DNA of 64,000 bases from Symsagittifera roscoffensis (Eukaryota; Xenacoelomorpha; Acoela; Convolutidae). Below the pieces are notes generated by a model. The model saw only the letters and a list, made by a program, of their open reading frames with translations, had not been told where the DNA came from and made no database searches. The position numbers and the translations under genes are program-made. Of the stretch, positions 1 through 9,699 are shown in pieces (within the stretch, counting starts at the first letter, position 1; each line of letters opens with the position of its first letter). The stretch covers positions 26,958,303 through 27,022,302 of the forward strand of contig NC_087069.1 in NCBI RefSeq assembly GCF_963678635.1, given 5' to 3'.

Positions 1-28
1 GGTTTGAATGGGGAGTGGAAATGAGTAA
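1..28 (-). repeat. Ty3/gypsy internal fragment at window edge
   Basis: These 28 bases are identical to 6523-6550, inside the gag-protease ORF of the gypsy element further right, and the match stops abruptly at base 29. It is probably the end of a second, truncated copy that continues leftward outside the window. Confidence 0.75.
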
Positions 29-1300
29 AATTAGTCATAGATAATAAAATTAGTCAGACTCGTATCAAGAATTTTCGTTGGATCAGTATTCTAGTTTGTC
101 TTTTTTAAAGCATTTTTATTAAATAGATAAAGTTGATTTTCTTCTAAGTTTCCATTTTAAGTGGCTTCTATACAAAATTATTTGACATTGATTGCGTTTT
201 CTGGGGTTACAGTAGTCAGTTTCCAAATATGTTGACCCGTTTCATCACTATGCAAAATATTCATTCATTATTGTTCTTTTCAGCACTAAAGTGGAAACAA
301 TTTGGCTGATAGATGATATTTTTACCTAATTATAATAATAAAACTGTGTATCTGAGAATGTAATTTTGGATGAAGGACAGATAAATCAAGCAGAGAGCAA
401 ACTCAATCTAAAGCCAAAAAACTAGTAATGTTTTATGAAGAAAGGTTCGGTGTTAAGTAGTTTGAGCCTTGAATCAGTATGGTTTTTTCTGTTTTAGTCA
501 GGGTTAAAATCTTACATCCCCAATTTTATCAATTGGAGATTGTATAGTCTGTATGATTGATTTACTTTGAATGTGTTTTTAAATTGTCTTCGCATCTTTT
601 AGAGGTAACTCGTGGTGTTAGCGACTCAGACTGAACGACGCATTTTTGGCCGTGTCTGGGATAATCCGCCCTCAATTTGTTTGTGGACATAGGTCAAATC
701 GAAAAATTTTTGTTTTGTTGATTCATCCGGTTCCATTTTGTCAAATTTGTGCAAGTTTTGAACCAGGTTGTCTCGGTCTAAAATTAACTCTTCATATGCG
801 ATGGGCATGATTCGTTTTTGTCCCAATTCTTGGAAGAGTTGGTCGCTTGAAAGAAAAGTAACTGCGGTTGAAAAGAATAAATTTCCGGTTTAATTATCTC
901 CAACTTTTTCGCTAAAGCAGACATCCAATTTGGCGGTGTGAGAAAAATAATTGTGAAACATCCGGTTTGGCAGTATTCAGCATTAATTTGTGCTTCAAAA
1001 TGAAAGCACAAGAATGGCTTCTTTTCACCACAGCCTAAAGTTCCATTCTGCCAAGAGAGACATGCAATTTTGTGACATCACAGATATCCCAAGACAGACA
1101 TACTACTTAGCAATCTAAGAAAGACCGAAACAATTTTGCAACCAGCGATAAGATGTGCCGAAGAATTTGCCAAGACAGACATCCGATTTGGAATTGTGAG
1201 AAAAGAATGAGCAGTTAAGGATCAGCAGTTAATGATCAGCAGTAAGATAAGCTTCAATATCTGCCAAGACGGTGGTTCGATTTAGCTGAGTGAGTAAAAC
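29..1300. other. No confident gene; degenerate short repeats
   Basis: I see no recognisable protein. Three diverged copies of a motif like GACAGACATCCGATTTGG followed by a GTGAGAAAA-like tail lie near 911-955, 1048-1100 and 1171-1215. A short repeat of GGATCAGCAGTTAATGATC lies near 1215-1245. Two small minus-strand ORFs (626-826 and 784-1011) overlap each other and match no family I know. Confidence 0.5.
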
Positions 1301-1309
1301 AGGTACAAG

Positions 1310-1509
1310 ACAGCCGATTTGAAGTCAAAATTTTCCAAAAAGTGCCCAAAAACGGCTTTTTCCTGGTTTTCCAAAAAAAACAGCGTCTTTTTAGAGCTTT
1401 AGGAGAGCTCGGAAAATCAATTTGGCCGACATAAAAAAAATCGTCAAAATTTTCGAAAACTTTTTTAAAATTTGCCCGTTCCCTCAAGAAAATCCTAGAT
1501 CCGCCCCTG
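1310..1509 (-). repeat. hAT-like MITE, right-half fragment
   Basis: The right end reads ATCCTAGATCCGCCCCTG, the reverse complement of the CAGGGGCGGATCTAGG terminus typical of some hAT-type elements. The interior (near 1330-1480) has the same run of phrases (CAAAAAGTGCCCAAAA, GGAGAGCTCGG, AATTTGG) as the copies near 46500 and 56300. I cannot see a left terminus, so it is probably truncated. Confidence 0.6.
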
Positions 1510-1869
1510 GCAGTAAAATTGATTAGAGCGCGGCCTTGATACTAGTCATCTTGTTGATCTTCGGTTACAATTTAACTATTCAGCTGCAATTTTTGACCAG
1601 TAGGCCTGCGCACATTTGCAGTCGCTGATTACGCAACACGTTGATAGAAAAAAGAGCCAAAACAACGCAATTGTTTATCTTCTATCATTTCTTTAAAACA
1701 AAAATCAGCAGAAAATGCGCAGAAAATCAGCAGAAAAGATTCATTATCTCATTAAATTGTACCGAGAAGAACAAGATCTAAATATGATTTAGAAACCTAT
1801 ATGATCAAAAAAATTAGGAAATTTTTCGGCACCTTGTTTGTTACAAACTTGACAGACGCGGTTAAGAAC

Positions 1870-1874
1870 TAAAC
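1870..1874. repeat. Target-site duplication of gypsy element (left)
   Basis: TAAAC directly precedes the left LTR and is repeated at 8410-8414 directly after the right LTR. A 5-bp duplication is typical of Ty3/gypsy integration. Confidence 0.8.
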
Positions 1875-2088
1875 TAATAAAGAGTTAAGATGTACCACTG
1901 GTAACTATTGTATCTAACTAAAGTTAAAACAGAATAAAAGTATTGGTTGAATTAAAACTGACTGTAGTCTCAAAAGAGCAACTAGTGAGTCGAAGTCCGC
2001 TGGACTTCGTAGAGTTAACATTGACTGGTACGTAATTAGGTAATAGAGGTCAAGTTTATAACATACTAAAAAATGATGAATCACAACA
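1875..2088 (-). repeat. 3' LTR of gypsy element
   Basis: This 214-bp direct repeat matches 8196-8409 nearly exactly. On the minus strand it begins TGTTGTGATTC and ends CTCTTTATTA, so the termini are TG...TA rather than the canonical TG...CA. It contains the short hairpin AAGTCCGCTGGACTT. Confidence 0.92.
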
Positions 2089-2466
2089 TTCCCCAGTGCA
2101 CAAAAATTAATATCTGCCCGCTCAACGATGTAGCCAATATCACACATATACTCCATCTCCCCTCGCTCCACCAGGGCCAAAGAAGAAACAAAACGTAACC
2201 GCATTTAGCACCAATGGATTTTTACAGAGAGTACAAATTACAATGGAGGTAATTATATGGTAATATATACAAGCTACTTACAGGTTTACACAGATATCAA
2301 CACTGAATGTACAAAATGATATGTACAATTGGGGTTATGTGGCATTTGTACAATTAAAGAAAACTAACTAACTCACTAACTAGGAAAATACTAAGAAAGA
2401 AAAAAATTCTGGGTATCCAATGGATAAAAGCTAAATCAAATACGTAACATGTCATGTTACCACAGT
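2089..2466 (-). promoter_or_regulatory. Gypsy 3' untranslated region and polypurine tract
   Basis: Noncoding stretch between the pol stop and the 3' LTR. The minus-strand sequence next to the LTR is ACTGGGGAA, a short purine-rich tract in the expected position for plus-strand priming. I see no env-like ORF here. Confidence 0.6.
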
Positions 2467-5400
2467 TTAAAAGTCTTCGGATTTTGAGACCGTAGAGTTG
2501 TATCTAGTATGGAAATTATCTGCTTCTATTCTTACATCGGTATCAATGCCTGAGGATATGTCACTAACGTTGTCATCCTGAGTATTACTGGTAACTTCTA
2601 CCAATGGTGACGATACCCATGCGGTCCTTGTCGCCTGAGAGGAAGGTGTTGAGAGTTCGTCTTGTGTGGTTTCAGCAACCAAAATCGTATGACGTGGGAT
2701 CTCGTCAATGGGTGTAAGATAATCCGAGGGGGACGTCGTACAGAATGAAGGAATTTGTTTCGGACTCTTTGCACCGGAAAACGTAATAAGCGGTTCGTCA
2801 TCGGAGTCTACTGCACTAATGGTCTCCGTACCGAGCGTCACTTGGTCGATAAACCGTCTATCGCCATAGAATTTCGGGGGGCCTGGGTTTCTTCTTACAC
2901 GATGTTTTGAAGATATCGGGGTTTTTGGTGTCTCCACTGTCTTCTCCGGAGAGCTATCCACTCGAATTGGGTCATCGCTTGTGCCCGTTGGTATATTGAA
3001 TGTTGTCTCAGTGTTTGTCTGGCTTTGTATGGTACTCCTTGGTTGATCTAAATCACTATGAAGGTTAACAGTTGGTGTATTATATACAATTTCCGCTTCC
3101 GTACCCAAGTAGTCGTCAATGACTTTATCCCAAAGGTCTAACGCTAAGTTTGAATCTAGATTATTGTAGTCGAGTTTTGAACCTTTCGAGGTCGTGCAGA
3201 ATGGTCTCCTCTTTCTGCTTGAATTTCCACCCGTTGGTGTGAAAGTCATCGAAGGGCCTCCTATATTTGAGTCTCGTCTCTTGGAAGGGGAGTTTCTTTT
3301 TCGCTTGCCTGCTAAATCATTACTATTAATTAGCGCTTTCGGTCTTGCCGTGAAGGTCTTAGGAGCTGCCGGTTGGGTTTTGTTAAAAGCTAAGTCCGAT
3401 TTTCTTATCACATGTCCGTTATCTAATGTGACCGTATGTTTCGTGTCTGACAAAGGTTTACTCCCCAGTGGTTTAAAATAAGGTTCTCCTTCCCTCCTGT
3501 TAACTGTTTTCCTAAACCAGTTACCTCCTTGGCTGAAGGGATTCGACAGTGGGGCTCGCTGAAGATTTCTATCTACCTTGTCAGCGGGGTCGCTCTCATA
3601 GCCACTTTCCTCAATTGTTCTGTCTTCCAGGTAGCCATCTTCGAACGCGTCATCAGCCCCCCAGTCTTGTGCTCTGTCCTTCGTTATGATTGATTTCCCC
3701 TTATCTAAACTAATTGCGTGAGAGACCAAAGATTTCCAGAACGTATTGGGAGATCTATTAAAATGTTTTGAGAAAGGAGAGCATCCAATGGATGATTGTT
3801 TCGTCGAGCGTATGTTCCAAATAATTTTATCAATAGCCGTATTTAAGGATGGTTTTGGATCGTTGAACGACATTGCCAGAAGCTTAGCTTTGACCGTGTA
3901 AATGAGTCTTTCTACTACTCCATTGGATCTATGATCGCCAACCGTACATAGAATTAAATTAATGTTGTTCTTCTCACAGAAGTTTCTAAAATCAAACGAA
4001 GTAAAACATGACCCATGGTCGGCTCTAATGGACTTTGGAAATCCGTGAAGATGGCAGTAATCTGTCAAGAAGGTTAAAATTGAAGAAGTCGAGGTGTTGT
4101 TTACTACCTTCGCAGACGGAAACTTTGAAAAGCGGTCAATGCATAACAAAAGGTATTTTGCGTTACCCCAGCTCTTGTCCAATGGGCCGGCAAAGTCTAA
4201 ATCTACTTCTTCATTTGGTTCGGTCAGGTTCGGTAATTTCTCAGTCTTGTTCGTCCCTAGTAACACTTTTAGGTTCTTACCGGCCATTATGCACTGAGTG
4301 CAATTCTTTCCATGATGGTATATCTCTCTGTATAAGTGTCGCCACCAAATGTTTTCTGCCATGGCTTTCATCCCAAACTGCCCTGGATGAGTCTCGTGAA
4401 GGAGTGACAAGAAAGGTGATCGTAATGCAGCCGGCACTATCAGTTTGTTATCGTTGAATAACAGCCCTTCTTTCACATGTATATCCCTCTGGAAGTTCTT
4501 TAAATAGGCTCCGAATTTGTCCAATGGTTTGCCTTCGTGTACCGCCTTCTTTACTTCCTTGAGGATTTTGTCTTCGTCCGTCATGAGTTTAATCGGCTTA
4601 TTCGAACAATGATCTGATAGTGATAACGGGTTGTCTGGCAATCTGAGATCTCCCTTGTATTTGGCCAACAGTTTTTTGTGTAGGTCTGACATTATGTCGT
4701 TATTAAAATTCAAGAAGATTCCTTTCTTTTCTGCCCTGAGGGAAACTTTTAACACGTTGACCGATGTAATAAATTCTTGTAACAGTTTTTCTTGATCTGA
4801 ATTTAATGACTGATTGATTAATAATACTGATTGGGCAAGAAAGAATAAAAAAGTTTTGTCTGATAGGTAAAAATAATTGAAATCAATTTTTGATAAGTTT
4901 AAAGGAACAGAACCGCTTGTGCAAGACTCTGAACGCGAATGATTGGAATTACAAATTCTGATAGTGTCGTTTACGTAATTCAGAATATTCGAGAAGAACG
5001 ACCGTTGGATGCTTTGTGATAAATCTTTCTTTCCACCCATTGGATTATTACAATCCAAGTTACTAATCGTATTTACATCCAATGGATAATACACTTCGTT
5101 CTTTTTACAGTTATTCTTTTTACAATCGTTATTTACAGAGAGGTTTTCTACAATCTTATGTACTGTCGCCACTACAAATTCGCTATCGTAGTGTGATGTA
5201 GGGAGTGCTTTACCTGAAGGTAGTCTCGACAATAAATCTGTAAATCCCATTTCTTTTCCCGGAATGTGCTTGATCTTAAAATTAAATGGTAACAGTCGAT
5301 TTACCCAACGGGTTAATCTGCTATGCATAGTTTTGTTGCTCTGGTTTGCATTTAATGCTGATAATAATGCCTTATGGTCCGTCACAATTTCAAATTCGGC

Positions 5401-6429
5401 ACCATACAAGTAATTTTTAAAATGTTCTGTAGCCCAGACTACTCCCAACAATTCAAGTTCGTTTGTAGAATATTTACTTTCGTGGTTGTTTAAAAATCGG
5501 GAGGCGAATGCTATTGTTACCCAATTTTCTCCATTCCATTGTTCTAGGGTAGCTCCTAAGCCGTTATGGGAAGCGTCTGTCTTTAGTCTTGACCTCCTTT
5601 TTATGTCGAAGTGGTTTCTCTCTGTTATCTTCACTATCTGTTGTTTTAGTTCTTCAAATGCTTTAGTATGTTCGTCATTCCATTGGTAGACTGATTTCTT
5701 CACAAGAAGTGGTCGAAGGGGGGAACTTAGGGCGGACAAATTCGGGACGAATTTCATATACTGATTGATCGATCCAAAGAAAGACCTAAGTTCAGATATG
5801 TTTTTGGGGTTTGGTAGATTTTTAATCGAATCTGACTTTCCCACCAATGGTTTCACGCCCGATTTTGATATCTTGAAACCTAGCCACTCTATTTCTTTCT
5901 GGAAGAATGCACATTTCTCCCATTTTACCGCCATGATCTTGTTGTCCAAAATGTTTAAAATGTTTGTTAGTATCGCTTTGTGTTCATTTAATGAACCTTT
6001 CGAAGCTATTAAAATGTCGTCGATATAACAATTGGTAAAAGGAATGTCTTTCAATAAAGAATCCATTACCCTCTGGAATTCGTTTGGCATATCGCCCAAT
6101 CCGTAAAATCCAGTTAAAAACCTATAGGTTCCAGTGGTTTCGCCCCCCACGATACTAAAGTTACACTGTTTGCTAGTGTCTGTGCATAATTGTAGTTGGC
6201 TGTATGCGTTCTTTAGATCTAGATTACTAAACCAAACTTCCCCTGACTCTTTGCTTGACAGTTGAAGAGCAATATTATCGATCAGTTCATGTATGTTTGG
6301 CATCTGGTACTTGTTCTTGAATATCTGATTATTTAATAGTTTCGAATCTAATGCCAACTTGATGCTACCGTCTTTTTTTCTTGTAATCACAATTGGGCTT
6401 ATAAAACAATCTTCATCGCATTTGTTCAA
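2467..6429 (-). CDS. pol: Gypsy pol polyprotein: RT, RNase H, integrase
   Basis: About 1,320 residues from the first available codon; the first one is TTG, so translation must enter from the upstream gag-protease ORF. Reverse transcriptase motifs are NLDLKNAY (near residue 70) and the catalytic YIDD (near 135). RNase H follows with DASHNGLGATLEQW and TDHKALLSAL. Integrase has an HHCC-type zinc segment (HETHPGQFG... CTQC) and a core with DLDFAGPLD, RADHGSCF and VVERLIYTVK, giving the D, D and E. A long Ser/Thr/Pro-rich tail of roughly 400 residues follows the integrase and I recognise no domain in it. The frame is -1 relative to gag, and the junction falls at the start of the RT domain, which looks more like decay than a programmed site. 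Confidence 0.93.
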   Translation of the reverse strand: MNKCDEDCFISPIVITRKKDGSIKLALDSKLLNNQIFKNKYQMPNIHELIDNIALQLSSKESGEVWFSNLDLKNAYSQLQLCTDTSKQCNFSIVGGETTGTYRFLTGFYGLGDMPNEFQRVMDSLLKDIPFTNCYIDDILIASKGSLNEHKAILTNILNILDNKIMAVKWEKCAFFQKEIEWLGFKISKSGVKPLVGKSDSIKNLPNPKNISELRSFFGSINQYMKFVPNLSALSSPLRPLLVKKSVYQWNDEHTKAFEELKQQIVKITERNHFDIKRRSRLKTDASHNGLGATLEQWNGENWVTIAFASRFLNNHESKYSTNELELLGVVWATEHFKNYLYGAEFEIVTDHKALLSALNANQSNKTMHSRLTRWVNRLLPFNFKIKHIPGKEMGFTDLLSRLPSGKALPTSHYDSEFVVATVHKIVENLSVNNDCKKNNCKKNEVYYPLDVNTISNLDCNNPMGGKKDLSQSIQRSFFSNILNYVNDTIRICNSNHSRSESCTSGSVPLNLSKIDFNYFYLSDKTFLFFLAQSVLLINQSLNSDQEKLLQEFITSVNVLKVSLRAEKKGIFLNFNNDIMSDLHKKLLAKYKGDLRLPDNPLSLSDHCSNKPIKLMTDEDKILKEVKKAVHEGKPLDKFGAYLKNFQRDIHVKEGLLFNDNKLIVPAALRSPFLSLLHETHPGQFGMKAMAENIWWRHLYREIYHHGKNCTQCIMAGKNLKVLLGTNKTEKLPNLTEPNEEVDLDFAGPLDKSWGNAKYLLLCIDRFSKFPSAKVVNNTSTSSILTFLTDYCHLHGFPKSIRADHGSCFTSFDFRNFCEKNNINLILCTVGDHRSNGVVERLIYTVKAKLLAMSFNDPKPSLNTAIDKIIWNIRSTKQSSIGCSPFSKHFNRSPNTFWKSLVSHAISLDKGKSIITKDRAQDWGADDAFEDGYLEDRTIEESGYESDPADKVDRNLQRAPLSNPFSQGGNWFRKTVNRREGEPYFKPLGSKPLSDTKHTVTLDNGHVIRKSDLAFNKTQPAAPKTFTARPKALINSNDLAGKRKRNSPSKRRDSNIGGPSMTFTPTGGNSSRKRRPFCTTSKGSKLDYNNLDSNLALDLWDKVIDDYLGTEAEIVYNTPTVNLHSDLDQPRSTIQSQTNTETTFNIPTGTSDDPIRVDSSPEKTVETPKTPISSKHRVRRNPGPPKFYGDRRFIDQVTLGTETISAVDSDDEPLITFSGAKSPKQIPSFCTTSPSDYLTPIDEIPRHTILVAETTQDELSTPSSQATRTAWVSSPLVEVTSNTQDDNVSDISSGIDTDVRIEADNFHTRYNSTVSKSEDF

Positions 6430-6431
6430 CT

Positions 6432-7952
6432 TTATGATATTCCCTCTTTTTCCATTCTATTTAATTCCGTTTTTACGTTATCGAGTAGATGTAAGGGAAC
6501 TCTTCTACCTTTGGTTTGGATAGGTTTGAATGGGGAGTGGAAATGAGTAACTTTTCTGTCCGAAGGTATTTTTCCCACTCTGTTAAATAGCCCTTTGTAC
6601 CTATGATACAGATTAAGGGTCGTATCTGAATAATTATTTAACTTACACAATTCTGTGCGTGATATGTTGTTGACGGGTAGTAGAGGCTGTCGTTGGGCTA
6701 TCTCTATTCCAATTCTCGGGAGATTGTCGTTACCCAGGATGTTCCTCTCATGTCCAGAAGTGATAAAAAATGGGGTTTCGTCCGCGGTCCATCCATTGGA
6801 TTGTAACCTCACTACCACCTTCCCGATGATGTTGATTGTGTCGTTAGTGAATCCGCAGTATAGTTCCCTCGTTTTCTTCTCAACTGGCTGAATCTTCAAC
6901 TGTGGATTTCTCAGCTTCAATTCGTGAAGTACATTTTGTTTCAGGAAACTCACTGGGCTTGCCGAATCCACTGGAATGTTCAAGTTGACTATCGCGTCGT
7001 CTCCCAAACCGATGTTGACAAGTTTCTTGGTTTCCAAACCATTGGTATCGTAGATTGTTCTAATGTTGAGAACGGAATAGTCATCGTTATCACTTATCCC
7101 CTCTTCGGTCCAAGCGTTAATCACTCCGCAAAATCTTTCTTCGCTTCTCATCTGAAGATCTTCTGGGGAATATGAACAATTCTGACTATTTACAGCTTCA
7201 TCTACAGTATTTACAGCGGGTTTTCTTCCTTTCGATTTACAAAGTCTTCCAAAATGTCCTTTATATTTACAAATATTACACACGATTTCTTTCGCCGGAC
7301 ACACATTCAGATGACCCTTGGTAAACGCATTCCCGCATTTCATACAAGTATTTGATCTTTCTATGTTTAAGCTTGGTTCCTTTTTAACGTTGTTGAAGTT
7401 TTTATACCCTTTCCCACTATTTCCTGTCGTGTTGAAAGATCTAGTCATATTGGTCAGTTTGAGGTGGTTATAGTAGCCTTTTTTGTCAATTATTGCTTGG
7501 TTTAGTGCATCCAATGGATTGAGAGTTTCCGATCTAAGTAGTCTACGTTGTAAGTCGCAGTTTTTCATATTAAAAATAAATACGTCTCTGATCCACTCCT
7601 GTTCTGCATTAATTCCAATTTCACATGATCTCGCCAAATCTGATAACGCGCCCCAAAATTGTTCATAGGATTCTCTATCCTTTTGTTTCCTGCTCAATAA
7701 TTTGTATCGTTCAAATGTTATGTTGGTTGGTTTGATAAAAGCCAACTCTAGCATTTCGTAAAATTCCTTGAATGAGATTCCTAGAATTTTTACCCTTGGA
7801 TGTTTCTGGGCGAAAACTCTTTTGCCTTCCGCTCCTAAGGCCAAGTATAGGATTGACCTTACTTTTTTATCGGCCTCGTATCTCCTCATTCCTCCGAATT
7901 TTCTCTTTTTTTCTGCTAGTCTTTTCTCTTCAGCGTGTTCGTAGACTCGCAT
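6432..7952 (-). CDS. gag: Gypsy gag-protease polyprotein
   Basis: 506 residues. The N-terminal part resembles the helical capsid region of gypsy Gag (segments such as YLALGAEGKRVF and KLLSRKQKDRESYEQFWGAL). Two cysteine clusters follow, CMKCGNAFTKGHLNVC and CNICKYKGHFGRLC; the second is a CCHC zinc knuckle that would bind RNA. A retropepsin-like region has PVDSASPVSF where DSG or DTG is expected. The ORF ends in the first residues of the RT domain (MEKEGIS). Coding potential continues upstream in another frame (7930-8185), so the ATG at 7952 is probably not the true start. Confidence 0.85.
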   Translation of the reverse strand: MRVYEHAEEKRLAEKKRKFGGMRRYEADKKVRSILYLALGAEGKRVFAQKHPRVKILGISFKEFYEMLELAFIKPTNITFERYKLLSRKQKDRESYEQFWGALSDLARSCEIGINAEQEWIRDVFIFNMKNCDLQRRLLRSETLNPLDALNQAIIDKKGYYNHLKLTNMTRSFNTTGNSGKGYKNFNNVKKEPSLNIERSNTCMKCGNAFTKGHLNVCPAKEIVCNICKYKGHFGRLCKSKGRKPAVNTVDEAVNSQNCSYSPEDLQMRSEERFCGVINAWTEEGISDNDDYSVLNIRTIYDTNGLETKKLVNIGLGDDAIVNLNIPVDSASPVSFLKQNVLHELKLRNPQLKIQPVEKKTRELYCGFTNDTINIIGKVVVRLQSNGWTADETPFFITSGHERNILGNDNLPRIGIEIAQRQPLLPVNNISRTELCKLNNYSDTTLNLYHRYKGLFNRVGKIPSDRKVTHFHSPFKPIQTKGRRVPLHLLDNVKTELNRMEKEGIS

Positions 7953-8185
7953 TGTTTCTTTGTTCCTGGCCTCCCTGGCTTTCCTCTGTTGGTTCAGTTT
8001 CTGACTTCAGGATCGGTAACGTCGTCTCCCCTTCCATTGGTTCTTTGAGGTTATCTAAGTCTAGGTTTTCCTTCGCGATAATGGCCAAATGGAATTGGTC
8101 TATCCAATTGTTCCATTGGGTGGGGGGTTCAACCGTGTGGTTCGGCCAAAAGGCGGGTATTCCCCTCAGGTTCGAATCAGTTGTT
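7930..8185 (-). pseudogene. Frameshifted N-terminal part of gypsy Gag
   Basis: A minus-strand reading frame without an ATG carries the typical Gag opening, with PAFWPNHTVEPPTQWNNW and DQFHLAIIAKENLDL. It ends at a TGA (7930-7932) after overlapping the start of the main gag ORF in another frame. A one-base shift around 7940-8000 probably separated it from the rest of gag. Confidence 0.65.
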
Positions 8186-8195
8186 TACTGCGCCA
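8178..8195 (-). promoter_or_regulatory. Primer binding site candidate
   Basis: The minus-strand sequence abutting the 5' LTR begins TGGCGCAGTAAACAAC. TGG at this position matches the complement of a tRNA CCA tail. I cannot say which tRNA is the primer. Confidence 0.6.
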
Positions 8196-8409
8196 TAATA
8201 AAGAGTTAAGATGTACCACTGGTAACTATTGTATCTAACTAAAGTTAAAACAGAATAAAAGTATTGGTTGAATTGAAACTGACTGTAGTCTCAAAAGAGC
8301 AACTAGTGAGTCGAAGTCCGCTGGACTTCGTAGAGTTAACATTGACTGGTCCGTAATTAGGTAATAGAGGTCAAGGTTATAACATACTAAAAAATACTGA
8401 ATCACAACA
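8196..8409 (-). repeat. 5' LTR of gypsy element
   Basis: The second copy of the 214-bp LTR, followed by the TAAAC target duplication at 8410-8414. It should hold the element's promoter, but no convincing TATA box is evident. Confidence 0.92.
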
Positions 8410-8414
8410 TAAAC

Positions 8415-8614
8415 AAAACAACTTAATCCTACTCTAAACTTTAGTTATTTTGACTCAAATAACAAAATGCTTCAATAATGTTTTGTATTTTTTCTTTGAT
8501 TAAACTTCAGATTTGTCTATTTGACTCTTTTTGCATGAACAAAGGTCTTCTGACACGTTAAACATATATTTTTTTCATCTACTTTCCTCCTTTGTGTATT
8601 TTATATATAAATTC
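8415..8614. repeat. Host array DNA left of the Polinton
   Basis: Non-coding DNA that resembles 30783-30960 (the GCTTCAAT...TTTTGTA...AAACTT.AGATTTG phrases occur in the same order). It is part of a diverged long-unit tandem array into which the Polinton inserted. The last six bases, AAATTC (8609-8614), are the left target duplication. Confidence 0.7.
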
Positions 8615-8850
8615 AGTAGTATTGTATCGTGTCCCGGATCCTAAGGGGGGGTCCTTCCTAAGGGGGGGTCCTCACGTAAAGCAAAATCCTAGGAAAGGGG
8701 TCCTTAATTTTTTGGAGGACCCCTATCCTAGGATTTTGTAAACGAAAGAAATTTTCCATCCAAAAAGCAGAAGACCCCCTACTTAGGATCTTGCTAAGTT
8801 TAGCTTAACAACAAGGGACACGATACAAAATTCTTTCTAATTCCAAATTT
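8615..8850 (+). repeat. Polinton left terminal inverted repeat
   Basis: About 235 bp matching the reverse complement of the region ending at 30076. It contains two runs of seven G, near-palindromic CCTAGGA motifs, and an inverted copy of its own outer end: TTGTATCGTGTCCC (8622-8635) pairs perfectly with GGGACACGATACAA (8815-8828). Each TIR could therefore fold on itself. The inner limit is approximate because similarity fades. Confidence 0.88.
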
Positions 8851-9129
8851 TGGGGTCTTAATTATTGGTCCTGATTAATTATATGAATCATATTAATTGT
8901 TATATTTGTTTCGGGCAAATGAACTTTCGACCTAGTTGAAATTTGTTAGTGAACGGGGAATTGACTTTTATGGTATATAATAAAAATTCGCCGGCCAATT
9001 TGGCAGCGTAGCTTAACTGTTGGCAGCAGTAAACTAATTCCTTAACTTGACCAAAATTTTATGGTGAAAAGGCAGTAAATTAAAATTACTCTCAAAAGGC
9101 GGCGGCCGTTTCTGGGCAAAATATACCAA
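8851..9129. other. Polinton leader, noncoding
   Basis: AT-rich spacer between the left TIR and the first gene. It should contain the promoter for the leftmost genes. GGTATATAATAAAAA near 8971-8985 is a plausible TATA-type element, but that is inference. Confidence 0.4.
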
Positions 9130-9699
9130 ATGATAAATTTGACAAATTTTGAAATAAGAAAAATGAAGTTAGAGGGAACTTGGTGTACTGAAGATATTGA
9201 TAATGAACATTTACAATTAAGAGTGTTTTCAACCGCAGAAAAAAACTCATTTTTCAAATTTAGTAATGAACGCTACGTCGTCTTCCTCGAAAGGGCAAAG
9301 GAAATTTCAAAGAAAGAATACGAGTTAATTTTCAAAGAACAATTTTATTTGAGTGAGCTTCAACAAATCTCTTGGTGCATTTCTACAAAACAACAGTATG
9401 GTACTGTGAGCGATTTGAATTATGCTGATTATGAAAACGTATTCGACTATTCGTTTGATTTTACCTCAAAGAGGGTTGATAAAGACTTGGAGAGAAAAAT
9501 CCGTCTATGTTTCAACAAGCTATCAAAATACAAAAAACTTCCGGTGGTTTATTTTATTATTTACCACCGTTATCTTAATGAGACTAAATGGTATTTGCAA
9601 GGTCACTTTTATTTCCACTGGCTTGACATTCAGCAGGTTGGAGAGGTGTTGGAAAAAATAAATAATGAAATTGCAAAAAAGCAGAGTAACTCCTATTGA
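9130..9699 (+). CDS. Polinton hypothetical protein, 189 aa
   Basis: An intact ORF directly inside the left TIR. The protein is rich in aromatic and charged residues, lacks an obvious signal peptide or membrane segment, and has a conserved-looking core (LPVVYFIIYHRYLNETKWYL). I recognise no family. A second methionine (residue 12) could be the start. The next ORF overlaps its end by 35 bp, consistent with the compact layout of the element. Confidence 0.6.
   Translation: MINLTNFEIRKMKLEGTWCTEDIDNEHLQLRVFSTAEKNSFFKFSNERYVVFLERAKEISKKEYELIFKEQFYLSELQQISWCISTKQQYGTVSDLNYADYENVFDYSFDFTSKRVDKDLERKIRLCFNKLSKYKKLPVVYFIIYHRYLNETKWYLQGHFYFHWLDIQQVGEVLEKINNEIAKKQSNSY

Larger units (their letters stand above)
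1875..8409 (-). mobile_element. Ty3/gypsy LTR retrotransposon (6,535 bp)
   Basis: A complete-length element read on the minus strand: 5' LTR (8196-8409), primer-binding-like site, gag with zinc knuckles and protease-like region, pol with reverse transcriptase, RNase H and integrase, polypurine tract, and 3' LTR (1875-2088). A TAAAC duplication flanks it. The order RT-RNaseH-integrase places it in Ty3/gypsy. There is no env ORF. The LTRs differ at only a few positions by eye, so insertion looks recent, yet the coding region has frame breaks near 7940-8000 and near 6432. Confidence 0.93.

Noticed and set aside
626-1011. Two overlapping minus-strand ORFs near the left edge
   Set aside because: They overlap each other in different frames, contain degenerate repeats and match no family.
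2089-2466. Possible env gene in the gypsy element
   Set aside because: There is no ORF of adequate length between pol and the 3' LTR.
3194-3481. Plus-strand ORFs inside the gypsy pol region (also 4035-4457, 5486-5689, 5765-6028)
   Set aside because: They are antisense shadows of the long pol ORF and show no domain of their own.
7772-8209. 145-codon plus-strand ORF over the 5' end of gag
   Set aside because: The minus-strand frame has clear Gag motifs here; this ORF is its antisense shadow.
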